The notes under the pieces: generated by a model | Database searches by the model: none | Seen by the model: only the letters and a program-made list of their open reading frames with translations | What the model was told of the DNA's origin: nothing | Shown: positions 1-8,594 of the stretch, piece after piece | How the letters are laid out: the number at the start of each line of letters is the position of its first letter | Numbering within the stretch: position 1 is the stretch's first letter | Translations under genes and position numbers: made by a program | NCBI GenBank assembly: GCA_902776475.1 | Contig: CACYQD010000003.1 | Coordinates: 124,001-188,000, forward strand | DNA from: an uncultured Prevotellaceae bacterium | GTDB lineage: Bacteria; Bacteroidota; Bacteroidia; Bacteroidales; Bacteroidaceae | Length of the DNA stretch: 64,000 nt | Reading direction: 5' to 3'

Positions 1-1756
1 TGGTGCTGATCCACAGCCTCGACTTATGGTCGCATACGATACCGCAGATGAGCTTGTCGTTGAGCGCACTGGAGTGGGGGTAGGGGAGAAGCTGCCTTTT
101 CGAGCGGTTGAAGAGGTACAGTCCTTCCTCGGTTCCGACCACGATGTTGCCGTCGGCATCCTCACACAGGGCGTTGACTTGACGGCGGCGCAGGAGGTCC
201 AGTTGGCCGAGGGGTTGGAAGTCGAGGGTCTCAGGGTTCATCACGCTCAGTCCGTCGGCTGTTCCGATCCACAGCAGTCCCTTGCTGTCATACATCAGCG
301 AGCGTATCCAGGCGTTGATGAGAAATCCCCGGCGATAGACTTTCTCCATCTCGATGACTTTCGTTTCCCCTGTCACCTTATTATATATGTAGAGTCCTTT
401 GGAATAGACAGAGATAAAGAGGTTGTCTTTGCCGTCGTCGGCCATGCAGAAGATTTGCCCTCCTTCCACGTCAAGGGCTTTGGTGGAGGTCTCGGTGAGG
501 TAATTGTAGCGGTAGAGCGACCTCGACGTGGCCACCCACAGTTGATCTTGCTTGTCGCGGTAGATGCTGAAAATACCGCTGGGTGACTTGAGACGGCTGA
601 TCACGCCGCCCCATTGGTTGAAGCGGTAAATGCCGTCGTTGGGCACAGCGCACAGCACCTCATTGTCGTTTCCTGTCGTGATGGAAGATACGCCTGATCC
701 GATGGAGTGGTTCTGCCCCGAGATGCTCCAGTTGCTGAACGAGGGCTGGCGCTGGTTCATCAGGTAGAGTCCTTTCTTGTAGCAACTGATCCAGAGGTTA
801 TGGCTGCGGTCTTCCATGATGTCGTTGATCGTGGAGGTGACCAGGCTGAAACCGTCGGCATTCTCGTTGCCCAACTGTACGAGATGCTTGCTGCCGTTCC
901 AGTCGCGCAGGATGCCGTTGTCTGAGGTTCCCACGAAGAGATTGCCCTCATGGTCTATCATGGCGCAGTTGATGGTGGCATCTCCGTTGAAGACCTGTAT
1001 CTCAAAATGGGCATCACTGATTTTCTCCGTCGTATAGTCATAGAAGAGAAATCCGCTCTTGCAGGCGATCAGCATCCGGCGCTTGTCGAAGGGGATGAAA
1101 TTCACCGGCGGACCTACAGGCGATGTGAAATCCTTGACCTGCACCTTGCCATCTACGATGCGGTAGCGGGAGAACAGCGTGGTGTGGTCAAGCCGCCAGA
1201 GGTCGCCTCGCTCGTCTTCCACCATCTTATGGAAATAATTGTCTTTTGAACGTTTGGAGTACAATGGATGCGGGACGATTGTCTTGTTTTTCTCGTTCAA
1301 CTTGAAGACGCCGTAACCTGACGTTCCGACGAGGATCTCGCCGTTTTTCAGTTCGATGATCGAATAGACCCGGGGAGTGATGTTGCGCGGGTCGTCGCAA
1401 CGGTATCTGATGAAGTTCCCTGTCTCGTAGTCATAGCGCATCAGTCCTATGGCGGTGCCGATCCACAACCGATGCTTGCTGTCCGAAAACAAACTGCAGG
1501 TGATATTGTCCTCTATGGAAGTGGAGTCATTGCGGTCGTGGTGGAAATTGGTGAAGCGATAGCCGTCAAACATGCTCAGACCATAGTCCGTGGCTACCCA
1601 GATATAGCCGAAATGATCTTGTATGGTGCAGTTGACAAGACTGCTGGGCAGTTTGCCTGATTTATACAACTGCCCATGGTCAGCGGCATTGACCGTACAG
1701 CAGAGCAATGTGCATAAAAGAATATACAGGAATTTGTATTCCTTGACGTTTTTCAT
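1..1756 (-). CDS. Two-component regulator propeller domain sensor protein, N-terminal part (cut by window edge)
   Basis: The minus frame is open from the ATG at 1756 to the left edge, about 585 codons. It starts with a hydrophobic signal segment (KFLYILLCTLLCCTVNA), so the part seen is periplasmic. It then shows repeated propeller blades of the type DHFGYIWVATDYGLSMFDGY, SKHRLWIGTAIGLMRYD and GNLFVGTSDNG. This is the standard sensor architecture of Bacteroidetes hybrid two-component systems, which usually continue with a Y_Y_Y domain, one membrane helix, histidine kinase, receiver and AraC-type DNA-binding domain. Those parts would lie left of the window and are not seen, so a propeller protein without a kinase remains possible. 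In the family such sensors bind oligosaccharides and switch on a neighbouring glycan locus; the target here is unknown. A good promoter lies at 1827-1858. Confidence 0.85.
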   Translation of the reverse strand, partial: MKNVKEYKFLYILLCTLLCCTVNAADHGQLYKSGKLPSSLVNCTIQDHFGYIWVATDYGLSMFDGYRFTNFHHDRNDSTSIEDNITCSLFSDSKHRLWIGTAIGLMRYDYETGNFIRYRCDDPRNITPRVYSIIELKNGEILVGTSGYGVFKLNEKNKTIVPHPLYSKRSKDNYFHKMVEDERGDLWRLDHTTLFSRYRIVDGKVQVKDFTSPVGPPVNFIPFDKRRMLIACKSGFLFYDYTTEKISDAHFEIQVFNGDATINCAMIDHEGNLFVGTSDNGILRDWNGSKHLVQLGNENADGFSLVTSTINDIMEDRSHNLWISCYKKGLYLMNQRQPSFSNWSISGQNHSIGSGVSSITTGNDNEVLCAVPNDGIYRFNQWGGVISRLKSPSGIFSIYRDKQDQLWVATSRSLYRYNYLTETSTKALDVEGGQIFCMADDGKDNLFISVYSKGLYIYNKVTGETKVIEMEKVYRRGFLINAWIRSLMYDSKGLLWIGTADGLSVMNPETLDFQPLGQLDLLRRRQVNALCEDADGNIVVGTEEGLYLFNRSKRQLLPYPHSSALNDKLICGIVCDHKSRLWIST

Positions 1757-1826
1757 GAAAGTGACATATACTGTTCAGAGGCGGTCTGTGAAGACAGATG
1801 GCCATACCTCTTCGCATATTGTTCGG

Positions 1827-1858
1827 CAAAGATAGATAATTTCGGTGATTTGTCCAAA
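1827..1858 (-). promoter_or_regulatory. Bacteroidetes-type promoter for the propeller sensor
   Basis: On the minus strand TTTG (1855-1858), a 20-bp spacer and TATCTTTG (1827-1834) match the TTTG-N19-21-TAnnTTTG consensus. The site lies about 70 bp upstream of the ATG at 1756. Confidence 0.6.
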
Positions 1859-2010
1859 TTTTTCCTTCTTTTTTTGGATGAATGGTGTGTGGACCATGTC
1901 TGAATGACCCATGAGGAGCATTTTGAGGCAATAAAAACCGCCAATGGCTGATACCTCAAAAATCTATCCTGCATATTTGCTTGACGAAGGCCTCGTCTTG
2001 TCTCCCAACG

Positions 2011-2044
2011 AAAAAATCCAGACGGATGATTCATCGTCTGGATT
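2011..2044 (-). terminator. Rho-independent terminator after tRNA-Leu
   Basis: A perfect 10-bp stem (AATCCAGACG at 2015-2024, CGTCTGGATT at 2035-2044) is followed on the minus strand by six T residues. It starts seven bases beyond the tRNA 3' end, so it very probably ends the tRNA transcript. Confidence 0.8.
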
Positions 2045-2050
2045 ATTTCG

Positions 2051-2132
2051 TGCGCCTGAAAGGACTCGAACCTTCACGTCGTAAGACACTAGATCCTAAG
2101 TCTAGCGCGTCTGCCAATTCCGCCACAAGCGC
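2051..2132 (-). tRNA. tRNA-Leu (anticodon UAG)
   Basis: The minus strand gives a class II tRNA of 82 nt. The acceptor arm GCGCTTG pairs with CAGGCGC, followed by discriminator A. The D-arm carries AATTGG, the anticodon stem is CTAGA/TCTAG with loop CTTAGGA (anticodon TAG), there is a long variable arm, and the T-loop reads GGTTCGAGTCC. The long variable arm and A discriminator fit leucine. CCA is not encoded (CGA follows), so it would be added after transcription. The gene has its own promoter (2152-2182) and terminator (2011-2044), hence is likely an independent unit. Confidence 0.95.
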
Positions 2133-2151
2133 CTTTTGGATTTGAGCGGTG

Positions 2152-2182
2152 CAAATTTACAAAAAAAAACCGAACCACCAAA
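2152..2182 (-). promoter_or_regulatory. Promoter of tRNA-Leu
   Basis: On the minus strand TTTG (2179-2182), a 19-bp spacer and TAAATTTG (2152-2159) sit 20 bp upstream of the tRNA 5' end. The spacing matches the Bacteroidetes primary-sigma promoter. Confidence 0.65.
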
Positions 2183-2195
2183 TAACTTCTTGATT

Positions 2196-3251
2196 TTATT
2201 CGCATACCAACCGCCGGGCCGTTTCGATGATGGTGTCGAGACCGCGCTGGAAATCGGCATCGGTGAGACTGACCTGATAGTCGGGGGATATCCCGAACTC
2301 GGTGCACTGACCGTCGCGGTCGTACATAGGACAGGCCGAGAACCTGATGCTCCATCCGCAGGGCAACTGGCTGGAGAAGGGCATGCCGGCTCCTCCACCG
2401 GTCTTGTCGCCGATGATGATGGCGTTGGGACAGCATTTCATGTATTTCACAAACTCATTGGCAGCGCTGTACACACCGCGGTTGGTGAGCACGGCCACCC
2501 GCTTCTGCCATCTGACGCCCTTGGAGGGCTTGAGCACTTGTTTCTCCTTGGCAGAGAAGTCATTGTGCCCCTTGCCGGTCTTGTGGCACATATAACCCAC
2601 ATGGAGCTCCTGGTTGGTGAAACGGGCGGCGAAGGCCTCCGCCGAACTGACCAAGCCGCCGCCGTTGTCGCGGATGTCGATAATGAGACCGCGGCAGGGG
2701 GCCAGGGTGGTGAGCATGTCATCGAGGTTGCCCGCGCCGAGGTCGTTGCCGAAACTGGCATAGCGCACGTATCCCACATTGTCGTCAAGCACACGGTAAC
2801 TCATGCCGTTGCTCAGATGGTAGTCAGTGCCTAAATAGCGGCGCAGCAAGGTGTCGCTCACGTTGGCGGGATAGTCTTCCTGCCAGCTCCATTCCCGTCC
2901 GGTGTCAAACGAGGTGAAAATGTTGACATGGCCGTCACGGAGTTCGGAAAGCATCTCGCTGAGCACTTCAAACAGCTGCACGCGTGTCATGTCGTCATCC
3001 ACACGGTTGGCATAGCGGACGTGCACCTCGTCCCAGTCCAGTCCGATGGTCTCTTTCTTGTAGTCGAGGAAACAGTAGTGCTCGTCGATGATGCGCCAGA
3101 GGGCCTCGAGGTTGCCTCGCGGACTGTCGGGGAATTCTTCCTCATCGACACAGGAGGTGAACAGCGCAAACGAACTGGCTGCCAGGAGACAGGCGGCCGC
3201 CATGCCCGACAGGAATGACCGGTGGGAGAAGAGGTGGGTGGATGTTCTCAT
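2196..3251 (-). CDS. S41 family peptidase lipoprotein (C-terminal processing protease type)
   Basis: This 351-residue protein has an N-terminal signal ending in a plausible lipobox (ALFTSC), so it is probably a lipoprotein facing the periplasm or cell surface. The first domain (SPRGNLEALWRIIDEHYCFLD) is the Bacteroidetes tricorn-like helical segment. The protease core follows: LIIDIRDNGGGLVSSAEAFA, the nucleophile region GVYSAANEF with the probable catalytic Ser, and IGDKTGGGAG with a possible catalytic Lys. No PDZ motif is obvious. S41 enzymes cut unfolded or C-terminal tails. The start at 3251 is preferred over an in-frame extension to 3383 because it supplies the signal peptide and overlaps the stop of the upstream gene in an ATGA, implying translational coupling. 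Confidence 0.85.
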   Translation of the reverse strand: MRTSTHLFSHRSFLSGMAAACLLAASSFALFTSCVDEEEFPDSPRGNLEALWRIIDEHYCFLDYKKETIGLDWDEVHVRYANRVDDDMTRVQLFEVLSEMLSELRDGHVNIFTSFDTGREWSWQEDYPANVSDTLLRRYLGTDYHLSNGMSYRVLDDNVGYVRYASFGNDLGAGNLDDMLTTLAPCRGLIIDIRDNGGGLVSSAEAFAARFTNQELHVGYMCHKTGKGHNDFSAKEKQVLKPSKGVRWQKRVAVLTNRGVYSAANEFVKYMKCCPNAIIIGDKTGGGAGMPFSSQLPCGWSIRFSACPMYDRDGQCTEFGISPDYQVSLTDADFQRGLDTIIETARRLVCE

Positions 3252-4090
3252 TTGATGGTCTTGGTTTTGAAGTGCCTGACAAATCCGATGAGCAGGGCGT
3301 GGGTGTAGAAATGCTGTTTCAGCCCGTTCATTTTGGCCTGCTGGATGTCGCAGAGATATCCGATGCGGAGAGTGGTGCCCCATATCCTCGTGTCCAAGGT
3401 CAGCATGTTGCGCATCGAGGGGGCGGAGAAGGGGGTGGTCACCACGGCGTTGTGCTCATAGTTGCCACGGGAGAAGATCTCATAGTAGGATTGGCCGTAG
3501 TTGGGACTGAACATCAGTCCGACCAGGGGGACGGAACATTCGTAGCGGGCACTGAAAGGCTTCTTCCACAGTTTGAACCGGTAGGTGGCGGAGGCTGACG
3601 GACCCAACTGCATCGAGAGGCGCAACTGGGCGGGGTTGTTCTGGTTGCGGGCACTGAAGGTGCCGCCGATGCTGAAGTCGGCCATGCCGCCAAGGGTGAT
3701 TCCCAAGCGGTCGGCAGACAGCTGCCAGCTCCGCTGCAACACATAGGTGAGGGAATACAGGCCGGTCATCAGGGTGCCGTCGTCCGCACGGTCGCTGCCT
3801 TCTCCTATGATGCCTTGGTGCATGATCTCCTGCGACCATTTGTCGCCGGGCACCTCGCGGATGGTGTGTGAGATATAGCGAATGTCGGCGCCTTTGTATT
3901 TCTCGGGCGAGAGGTAGGTGTCGAGCATGTTGATGCTCCCCAGTCCGATCATCTTGGTGTTGGTCACCAATCTGTCGGGCGTGTCGGTGTCCTGGCCGCA
4001 GGTCCTGAGCGACGGCCACCACGAGATGACCGCCATAAGCAGGACGGCCACCACGTGGGAGGGGCGGTGATGGATCGGCTTACATGTCAT
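3248..4090 (-). CDS. DUF3316 family protein (secreted, function unknown)
   Basis: This 280-residue protein has an N-terminal hydrophobic segment (VVAVLLMAVISWWPSL) that looks like a signal peptide. The stretch MIGLGSINMLDTYLSPEKYK and the later pattern of alternating aromatic strands (SATYRFKLW, ARYECSVPLVGLMFSPNYG) resemble the DUF3316 family of Bacteroidetes. The strand pattern suggests an outer-membrane barrel, though no function is established. It overlaps the topoisomerase stop by 11 bp and ends in an ATGA overlap with the S41 peptidase, so the three genes are probably co-transcribed. The family call is from memory of the motif. Confidence 0.7.
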   Translation of the reverse strand: MTCKPIHHRPSHVVAVLLMAVISWWPSLRTCGQDTDTPDRLVTNTKMIGLGSINMLDTYLSPEKYKGADIRYISHTIREVPGDKWSQEIMHQGIIGEGSDRADDGTLMTGLYSLTYVLQRSWQLSADRLGITLGGMADFSIGGTFSARNQNNPAQLRLSMQLGPSASATYRFKLWKKPFSARYECSVPLVGLMFSPNYGQSYYEIFSRGNYEHNAVVTTPFSAPSMRNMLTLDTRIWGTTLRIGYLCDIQQAKMNGLKQHFYTHALLIGFVRHFKTKTIK

Positions 4091-6896
4091 CGTCGTCGAA
4101 TTGCAGGAATTGTTGGCCGGTCAGTTCGGTGATGATATCTTGCTCGCTCTTGTCCTTGTCAGGGTCGAGGTTCTCGGGTTCCTCGGCTTCGTTTTGCTCC
4201 TGTGCCTCTTCCTCCGGGAGGTCGGTCTTCGTCGGTTCAAGTTCCTCCACCGAATCGATATGGAGGGTGGTGATGCGCTTGCCGCGGGCCTTGAAGCCTT
4301 TCACGGCGATGAAACTCTCGGCATCGATGACCATGGGCTCCCGGCCGGCGTCGCTGCCGCCGAAATTGACCTGGATGCGGGGATAGGGCTGGCAGGTGAG
4401 CAGCAACTCACGGCTGTCGGGGTTGTCGCCCAGATAGTTCTGGTGGCGCTTGGTGCCTTCCATCTTGAAGCGTTTCAGATAGGGGAAGCCTTGCTGGTCG
4501 GCATCGAAGAGCACGCAGCTCCACACCTTCTCCGGCTTCCATTTCTCGACGATGCGGACATTCGACTCATAGTGGTTGTTGGTGTCGAAATTGCTCAGGT
4601 AGAACTCGCCGTTGTCGAGCACCACGAGGATGGAGTCGCTTTCATTGAACTCGCCGAGCAACTGTCCGTGCTCGTCGTAGTTGAGACGGTTGACGTCGGG
4701 ATCCCACCACACCTTGCGGCCGCCCAGCGTACTGTGGCCGTGGCTCTTGAGGGCGATGCGGTGGATGGGGTATTTCGTGAGCAGGTTGCCCTTGCTGCCG
4801 CGCCCCTTGATCAGGATGTCGGAGAAGTCGCGTTCCAGGAAGATCTTCTTGATCTTCGGATTGGGGTCGAGGGTCACTTTGATCAGTTCGGCCTCACCAT
4901 TGGGGTTGCAGGTGAAATACACCACCCTCGAACCTGGTGTGCCCTGGGTCAGGTCGTATTCCTTCTCACGGGCCAGACTGGTCACGTTGAAGCGCTTCAT
5001 ATAGTAGCTGCCGCGCTTGCCGTCACGATACACCACGTTGTAGATGGTGCGGGTGTCGTTCTTCTTGAACACCTGCACATGGAGGATGTTCTTGCCCACA
5101 AAAATCTTCTCGGCCACCTTCACCACCTTGTACTTGCCGTCGCGGTAGAAGACGATGATGTCGTCGATGTCGGAGCAGTTGCACACAAACTCGTCCTTCT
5201 TCAGTCCTGTGCCGATGAAACCGTCGTTGCGGTTGATGTAGAGTTTCTGGTTGGCTTCCACCACCTTGGAGGCCACGATGGTGTCGAAACTCTTGATCTC
5301 GGTCAGACGGGGGTGCTGGTCGCCGTATTTGTCGAGGATGAACTGATACCACTTGATGGTATAATCGACGAGGTGCTCCAGGTCGTGGTTGATCTGGTCG
5401 ATCTCTGCCTTGATGCGCAGGATGAGGTCGTCGGCCTTGTCTTTGTTGAATTTCAGGATGCGCTGCATCTTGATTTCCATCAGCCGCAGGATATCTTCCT
5501 TGGTCACCTCTCGGATGAATTGGGGATAGAAGGGGGTCAGGCGCTCATCGACATAGGCGCAGGCGGCATCCATGTCGGGGGCGTTCTCAAACGGACGTCC
5601 TTTGTAGATGCGCTCCTCGATGAAGATCTTTTCCAAGGAGGCGAAGTGCAACTGCTCGAGCAGCTCGCCCTTGCGGATCTCCAGTTCTTGGCGCAACAGG
5701 TCCTTGGTGTGGTCGGTGGAGTAGCGGAGCAGGTCGCTCACCGTGAGGAACATCGGTTTCTTATCGACAATCACACAACAGTTGGGGGCGATGTTGATCT
5801 CGCAGTCGGTGAAGGCATACAGGGCGTCGATGGTCTTGTCGGACGACACGCCGGGGGCGAGATGCACGAGGATCTCCACCTCGGCGGCAGTGTTGTCATC
5901 CACCTTCTTCACCTTGATCTTGTTTCGCTCAATGGCCTTGAGAATGGAGTCGATGAGCGTGGTCGTGGTCTTGCTGTAGGGAATCTCGCGGATGACGAGG
6001 GTCTTGGTGTCCAACTTCTCGATCTTGGCGCGCACGCGCAGGCCGCCGCCGCGCTGACCGTCGTTGTAGCGGCTCACGTCGATGGCTCCCCCTGTGGGGA
6101 AATCGGGGTAGAGGTGGAACTCCTCGCCGCGGAGGTAACTGATCGACGCCTCGCACAACTCACAGAAGTTGTGGGGCAGAATCTTGGAGGTGAGGCCTAC
6201 GGCGATGCCCTCGGTGCCCTGGGCCAACAGCAACGGGAATTTCACGGGCAGGGCAATCGGCTCCTTGTTGCGGCCGTCATAACTCATCTGCCATTCCGTG
6301 GTCTTGGGATTGAAGACGGTGTCGAGGGCAAATTTCGACAGCTTGGCCTCGATGTATCGGGGTGCGGCGGCACGGTCGCCGGTGAGGATGTTGCCCCAGT
6401 TGCCCTGGGTGTCCACGAGCAGGTCTTTCTGGCCGATCTGCACCAGGGCGTCGCCGATGGAGGCGTCGCCGTGGGGGTGAAACTGCATGGTGTGACCCAC
6501 GATGTTGGCCACCTTGTTGAAGCGCCCGTCATCCATGCGCTTCATCGAGTGGAGGATGCGGCGCTGCACGGGTTTCAGTCCGTCGTCGATCTTGGGCACC
6601 GCCCGCTCGAGGATCACGTAGGAGGCATAGTCGAGAAACCAGTTCTGATACATGCCGCTGAGGTGATGCACGGCAGAGGCATCGAAACGGTTGGCCGGCT
6701 TGTAGTCGGAATGCCGGTCTTCTTCCAGATCGTCATCCTCCTGCACGTCAGCGTCTTCCTCCTGCTGGCCGTCGGTCTCCTGCACATCAGGCTCTCCTTC
6801 CTGCTGGCCGTCATCCTTCTGCACATCAGGCTCTCCACCCTGTGATGCGTCTTCCTGATCAAGTATTTCGTCGTCTTTCTTCTCGTCGTCTTTCAT
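4080..6896 (-). CDS. parC: DNA topoisomerase IV / gyrase subunit A-type protein
   Basis: This 938-residue type IIA topoisomerase A subunit breaks and rejoins double-stranded DNA together with a ParE/GyrB-like subunit encoded elsewhere. After a low-complexity acidic N-terminus (residues 1-66) come the winged-helix core (YASYVILERAVPKIDDGLKPVQRRIL), the HPHGD motif, and the catalytic Arg-Tyr in APRYIEAKLS (Tyr about residue 181). A coiled-coil segment follows around residues 400-520, then a C-terminal DNA-wrapping region. The canonical gyrase GyrA box is not evident, which favours topoisomerase IV. The acidic N-terminus holds three 13-residue repeats of the GEPDVQxxDGQQE type, unusual for the family. 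The start is the ATG at 6896; a TTG three codons upstream is less likely. A second acidic tail closes the protein (FLQFDDDDM). Confidence 0.93.
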   Translation of the reverse strand: MKDDEKKDDEILDQEDASQGGEPDVQKDDGQQEGEPDVQETDGQQEEDADVQEDDDLEEDRHSDYKPANRFDASAVHHLSGMYQNWFLDYASYVILERAVPKIDDGLKPVQRRILHSMKRMDDGRFNKVANIVGHTMQFHPHGDASIGDALVQIGQKDLLVDTQGNWGNILTGDRAAAPRYIEAKLSKFALDTVFNPKTTEWQMSYDGRNKEPIALPVKFPLLLAQGTEGIAVGLTSKILPHNFCELCEASISYLRGEEFHLYPDFPTGGAIDVSRYNDGQRGGGLRVRAKIEKLDTKTLVIREIPYSKTTTTLIDSILKAIERNKIKVKKVDDNTAAEVEILVHLAPGVSSDKTIDALYAFTDCEINIAPNCCVIVDKKPMFLTVSDLLRYSTDHTKDLLRQELEIRKGELLEQLHFASLEKIFIEERIYKGRPFENAPDMDAACAYVDERLTPFYPQFIREVTKEDILRLMEIKMQRILKFNKDKADDLILRIKAEIDQINHDLEHLVDYTIKWYQFILDKYGDQHPRLTEIKSFDTIVASKVVEANQKLYINRNDGFIGTGLKKDEFVCNCSDIDDIIVFYRDGKYKVVKVAEKIFVGKNILHVQVFKKNDTRTIYNVVYRDGKRGSYYMKRFNVTSLAREKEYDLTQGTPGSRVVYFTCNPNGEAELIKVTLDPNPKIKKIFLERDFSDILIKGRGSKGNLLTKYPIHRIALKSHGHSTLGGRKVWWDPDVNRLNYDEHGQLLGEFNESDSILVVLDNGEFYLSNFDTNNHYESNVRIVEKWKPEKVWSCVLFDADQQGFPYLKRFKMEGTKRHQNYLGDNPDSRELLLTCQPYPRIQVNFGGSDAGREPMVIDAESFIAVKGFKARGKRITTLHIDSVEELEPTKTDLPEEEAQEQNEAEEPENLDPDKDKSEQDIITELTGQQFLQFDDDDM
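6720..6836 (-). repeat. 39-bp coding minisatellite in the topoisomerase N-terminus
   Basis: Three tandem units each encode 13 acidic residues (GEPDVQKDDGQQE, GEPDVQETDGQQE, EDADVQEDDDLEE). The unit length is a multiple of three, so changes in copy number keep the frame. Confidence 0.75.
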
Positions 6897-6945
6897 AATT
6901 TCCAATCTATTTGTTGTGATGGCGTGGCAAATGGCTATTTGCCTG

Positions 6946-6953
6946 CAAAAGTA
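6946..6953 (-). promoter_or_regulatory. Probable -7 element for the topoisomerase operon
   Basis: TACTTTTG on the minus strand fits TAnnTTTG and lies 50 bp upstream of the ATG at 6896. No TTTG is seen at the ideal distance, so this is a partial match. Confidence 0.45.
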
Positions 6954-6979
6954 ACAAAAAAAATGTTATTTATCGGGCA

Positions 6980-7014
6980 TTTGCTCAAAAATTCCCTATC
7001 TTTTATTATCTTTG
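6980..7014 (+). promoter_or_regulatory. Probable promoter of glyS
   Basis: TATCTTTG (7007-7014) precedes the ATG at 7053. A TTTG occurs at 6980-6983 with a 23-bp spacer, slightly longer than the usual 19-21 bp. Confidence 0.5.
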
Positions 7015-7052
7015 CACCTTGAATTAGAAAATTGCTGAATGTAATATTGATT

Positions 7053-8594
7053 ATGGCACAAGAAGATGTATTCAAAAAAATCGTAAGTCATTGCAAGGAA
7101 TATGGTTTCGTTTTCCCCAGCAGCGACATCTACGACGGTTTGGCCGCTGTCTATGACTACGGCCAGAATGGTGTGGAACTGAAAAACAACATCAAGGAAT
7201 ATTGGTGGAAGAGCATGGTGCTCCTGCATGAGAATATCGTGGGCATCGACTCCGCCATATTCATGCACCCCACAATATGGAAGGCTTCCGGACACGTGGA
7301 TGCCTTCAACGACCCCCTGATCGACAACCGCGACTCCAAGAAGCGCTACCGCGCCGACGTGCTCATCGAGGACCAGATGGCCAAATACGATGAGAAGATC
7401 GACAAGGAGGTGGAGAAAGCCCGCAAGCGCTTCGGAGAGGCTTTCGACGAGCAGAAATTCCGTGAGACCAATCCCCGCGTGCTGGAGAACGCCAGCAAGC
7501 GCGACGCTTTGCACAAGCGCTTCACGGAGGCCATGCAGGGACCGGACCTGGAGGAGCTCAAGCAGATCATCCTCGACGAGGGTATCATCGATCCCATCAG
7601 CGGCACCAAGAACTGGACCGACGTGCGCCAGTTCAACCTGATGTTCTCCACGGAGATGGGTTCGGTGTCGGATGCCGCCAACAAGATTTACCTGCGCCCG
7701 GAGACGGCTCAGGGCATCTTTGTCAATTACCTCAACGTGCAGAAGACCGGCCGCATGAAGATTCCTTTCGGCATCGCTCAGATCGGCAAGGCTTTCCGCA
7801 ACGAGATCGTGGCCAGACAGTTCATCTTCCGCATGAGGGAGTTTGAGCAGATGGAGATGCAGTTCTTCGTCAAGCCGGGCACCGAACTGGAGTGGTTCCC
7901 GAAGTGGAAGGCCACGCGCATGGCCTGGCACCAGGCCCTGGGATTCGGCGCAGAAAACTACCGCTTCCACGACCACGACAAACTGGCTCACTATGCCAAC
8001 GCAGCCACCGACATCGAGTTCAAGATGCCATTCGGCTTCAAGGAGGTGGAGGGTATCCACAGCCGCACCAACTTCGACCTCTCACAGCATGAGAAATACA
8101 GCGGCCGCAGCATCAAGTACTTCGACCCGCAGTCGAACGAGAGCTATACTCCGTTTGTCATCGAGACTTCCATCGGCGTGGACCGTATGTTCCTCTCGGT
8201 GATGTGCCACTCCTATGAGGAGGAGAAACTGGAGAACGGCGAGACACGCGTGGTGCTCAAACTGCCTGCAGCCTTGGCTCCTGTCAAACTCGCTGTGCTG
8301 CCTCTGGTGCGCAAGGACGGACTTCCAGAGAAGGCCCGTGAGATCATCGACAACCTGCGCTTCCATTTCAACTGCCAGTATGACGAGAAAGACACCATCG
8401 GCAAGCGCTACCGCCGCCAGGATGCCATCGGCACACCTTACTGCGTGACAGTGGATTACGACACGCTGAATGACAACACGGTGACTCTCCGTTTCCGCGA
8501 CACCATGCAGCAGGAGCGGGTGAGCATCGACCAGCTCAACAGCATCATCGAAGACAAGGTGAGCATCGCCAGCTTGCTCAAGAAACTGCAATAA
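7053..8594 (+). CDS. glyS: Glycyl-tRNA synthetase, homodimeric class II type
   Basis: This cytosolic enzyme charges tRNA-Gly with glycine using ATP. The 513-residue single-chain form is the alpha2 (eukaryote-like) type, distinct from the alpha2beta2 enzyme of proteobacteria. Visible are the N-terminal catalytic start (CKEYGFVFPSSDIYDGLAAVYDYG), the LRPETAQGIFVNYLNV segment, class II motif 2 (IGKAFRNEI) and motif 3 (ETSIGVDRMFLS). The C-terminal anticodon-binding domain covers about residues 400-513 (LAPVKLAVLPLVRKDGLPEK). The start MAQEDVFKK at 7053 is preferred over a seven-codon extension, because it gives the typical N-terminus and leaves space for the upstream promoter. Its TAA shares one base with the ATG of the FKBP gene, indicating coupling. 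Confidence 0.97.
   Translation: MAQEDVFKKIVSHCKEYGFVFPSSDIYDGLAAVYDYGQNGVELKNNIKEYWWKSMVLLHENIVGIDSAIFMHPTIWKASGHVDAFNDPLIDNRDSKKRYRADVLIEDQMAKYDEKIDKEVEKARKRFGEAFDEQKFRETNPRVLENASKRDALHKRFTEAMQGPDLEELKQIILDEGIIDPISGTKNWTDVRQFNLMFSTEMGSVSDAANKIYLRPETAQGIFVNYLNVQKTGRMKIPFGIAQIGKAFRNEIVARQFIFRMREFEQMEMQFFVKPGTELEWFPKWKATRMAWHQALGFGAENYRFHDHDKLAHYANAATDIEFKMPFGFKEVEGIHSRTNFDLSQHEKYSGRSIKYFDPQSNESYTPFVIETSIGVDRMFLSVMCHSYEEEKLENGETRVVLKLPAALAPVKLAVLPLVRKDGLPEKAREIIDNLRFHFNCQYDEKDTIGKRYRRQDAIGTPYCVTVDYDTLNDNTVTLRFRDTMQQERVSIDQLNSIIEDKVSIASLLKKLQ

Noticed and set aside
4101-6845. A 914-codon open frame on the plus strand antisense to the topoisomerase gene
   Set aside because: It mirrors the codon structure of the opposite-strand gene, which has clear motifs and a catalytic Tyr. 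The plus-strand product is Val/Leu/Gly-rich with no domain.
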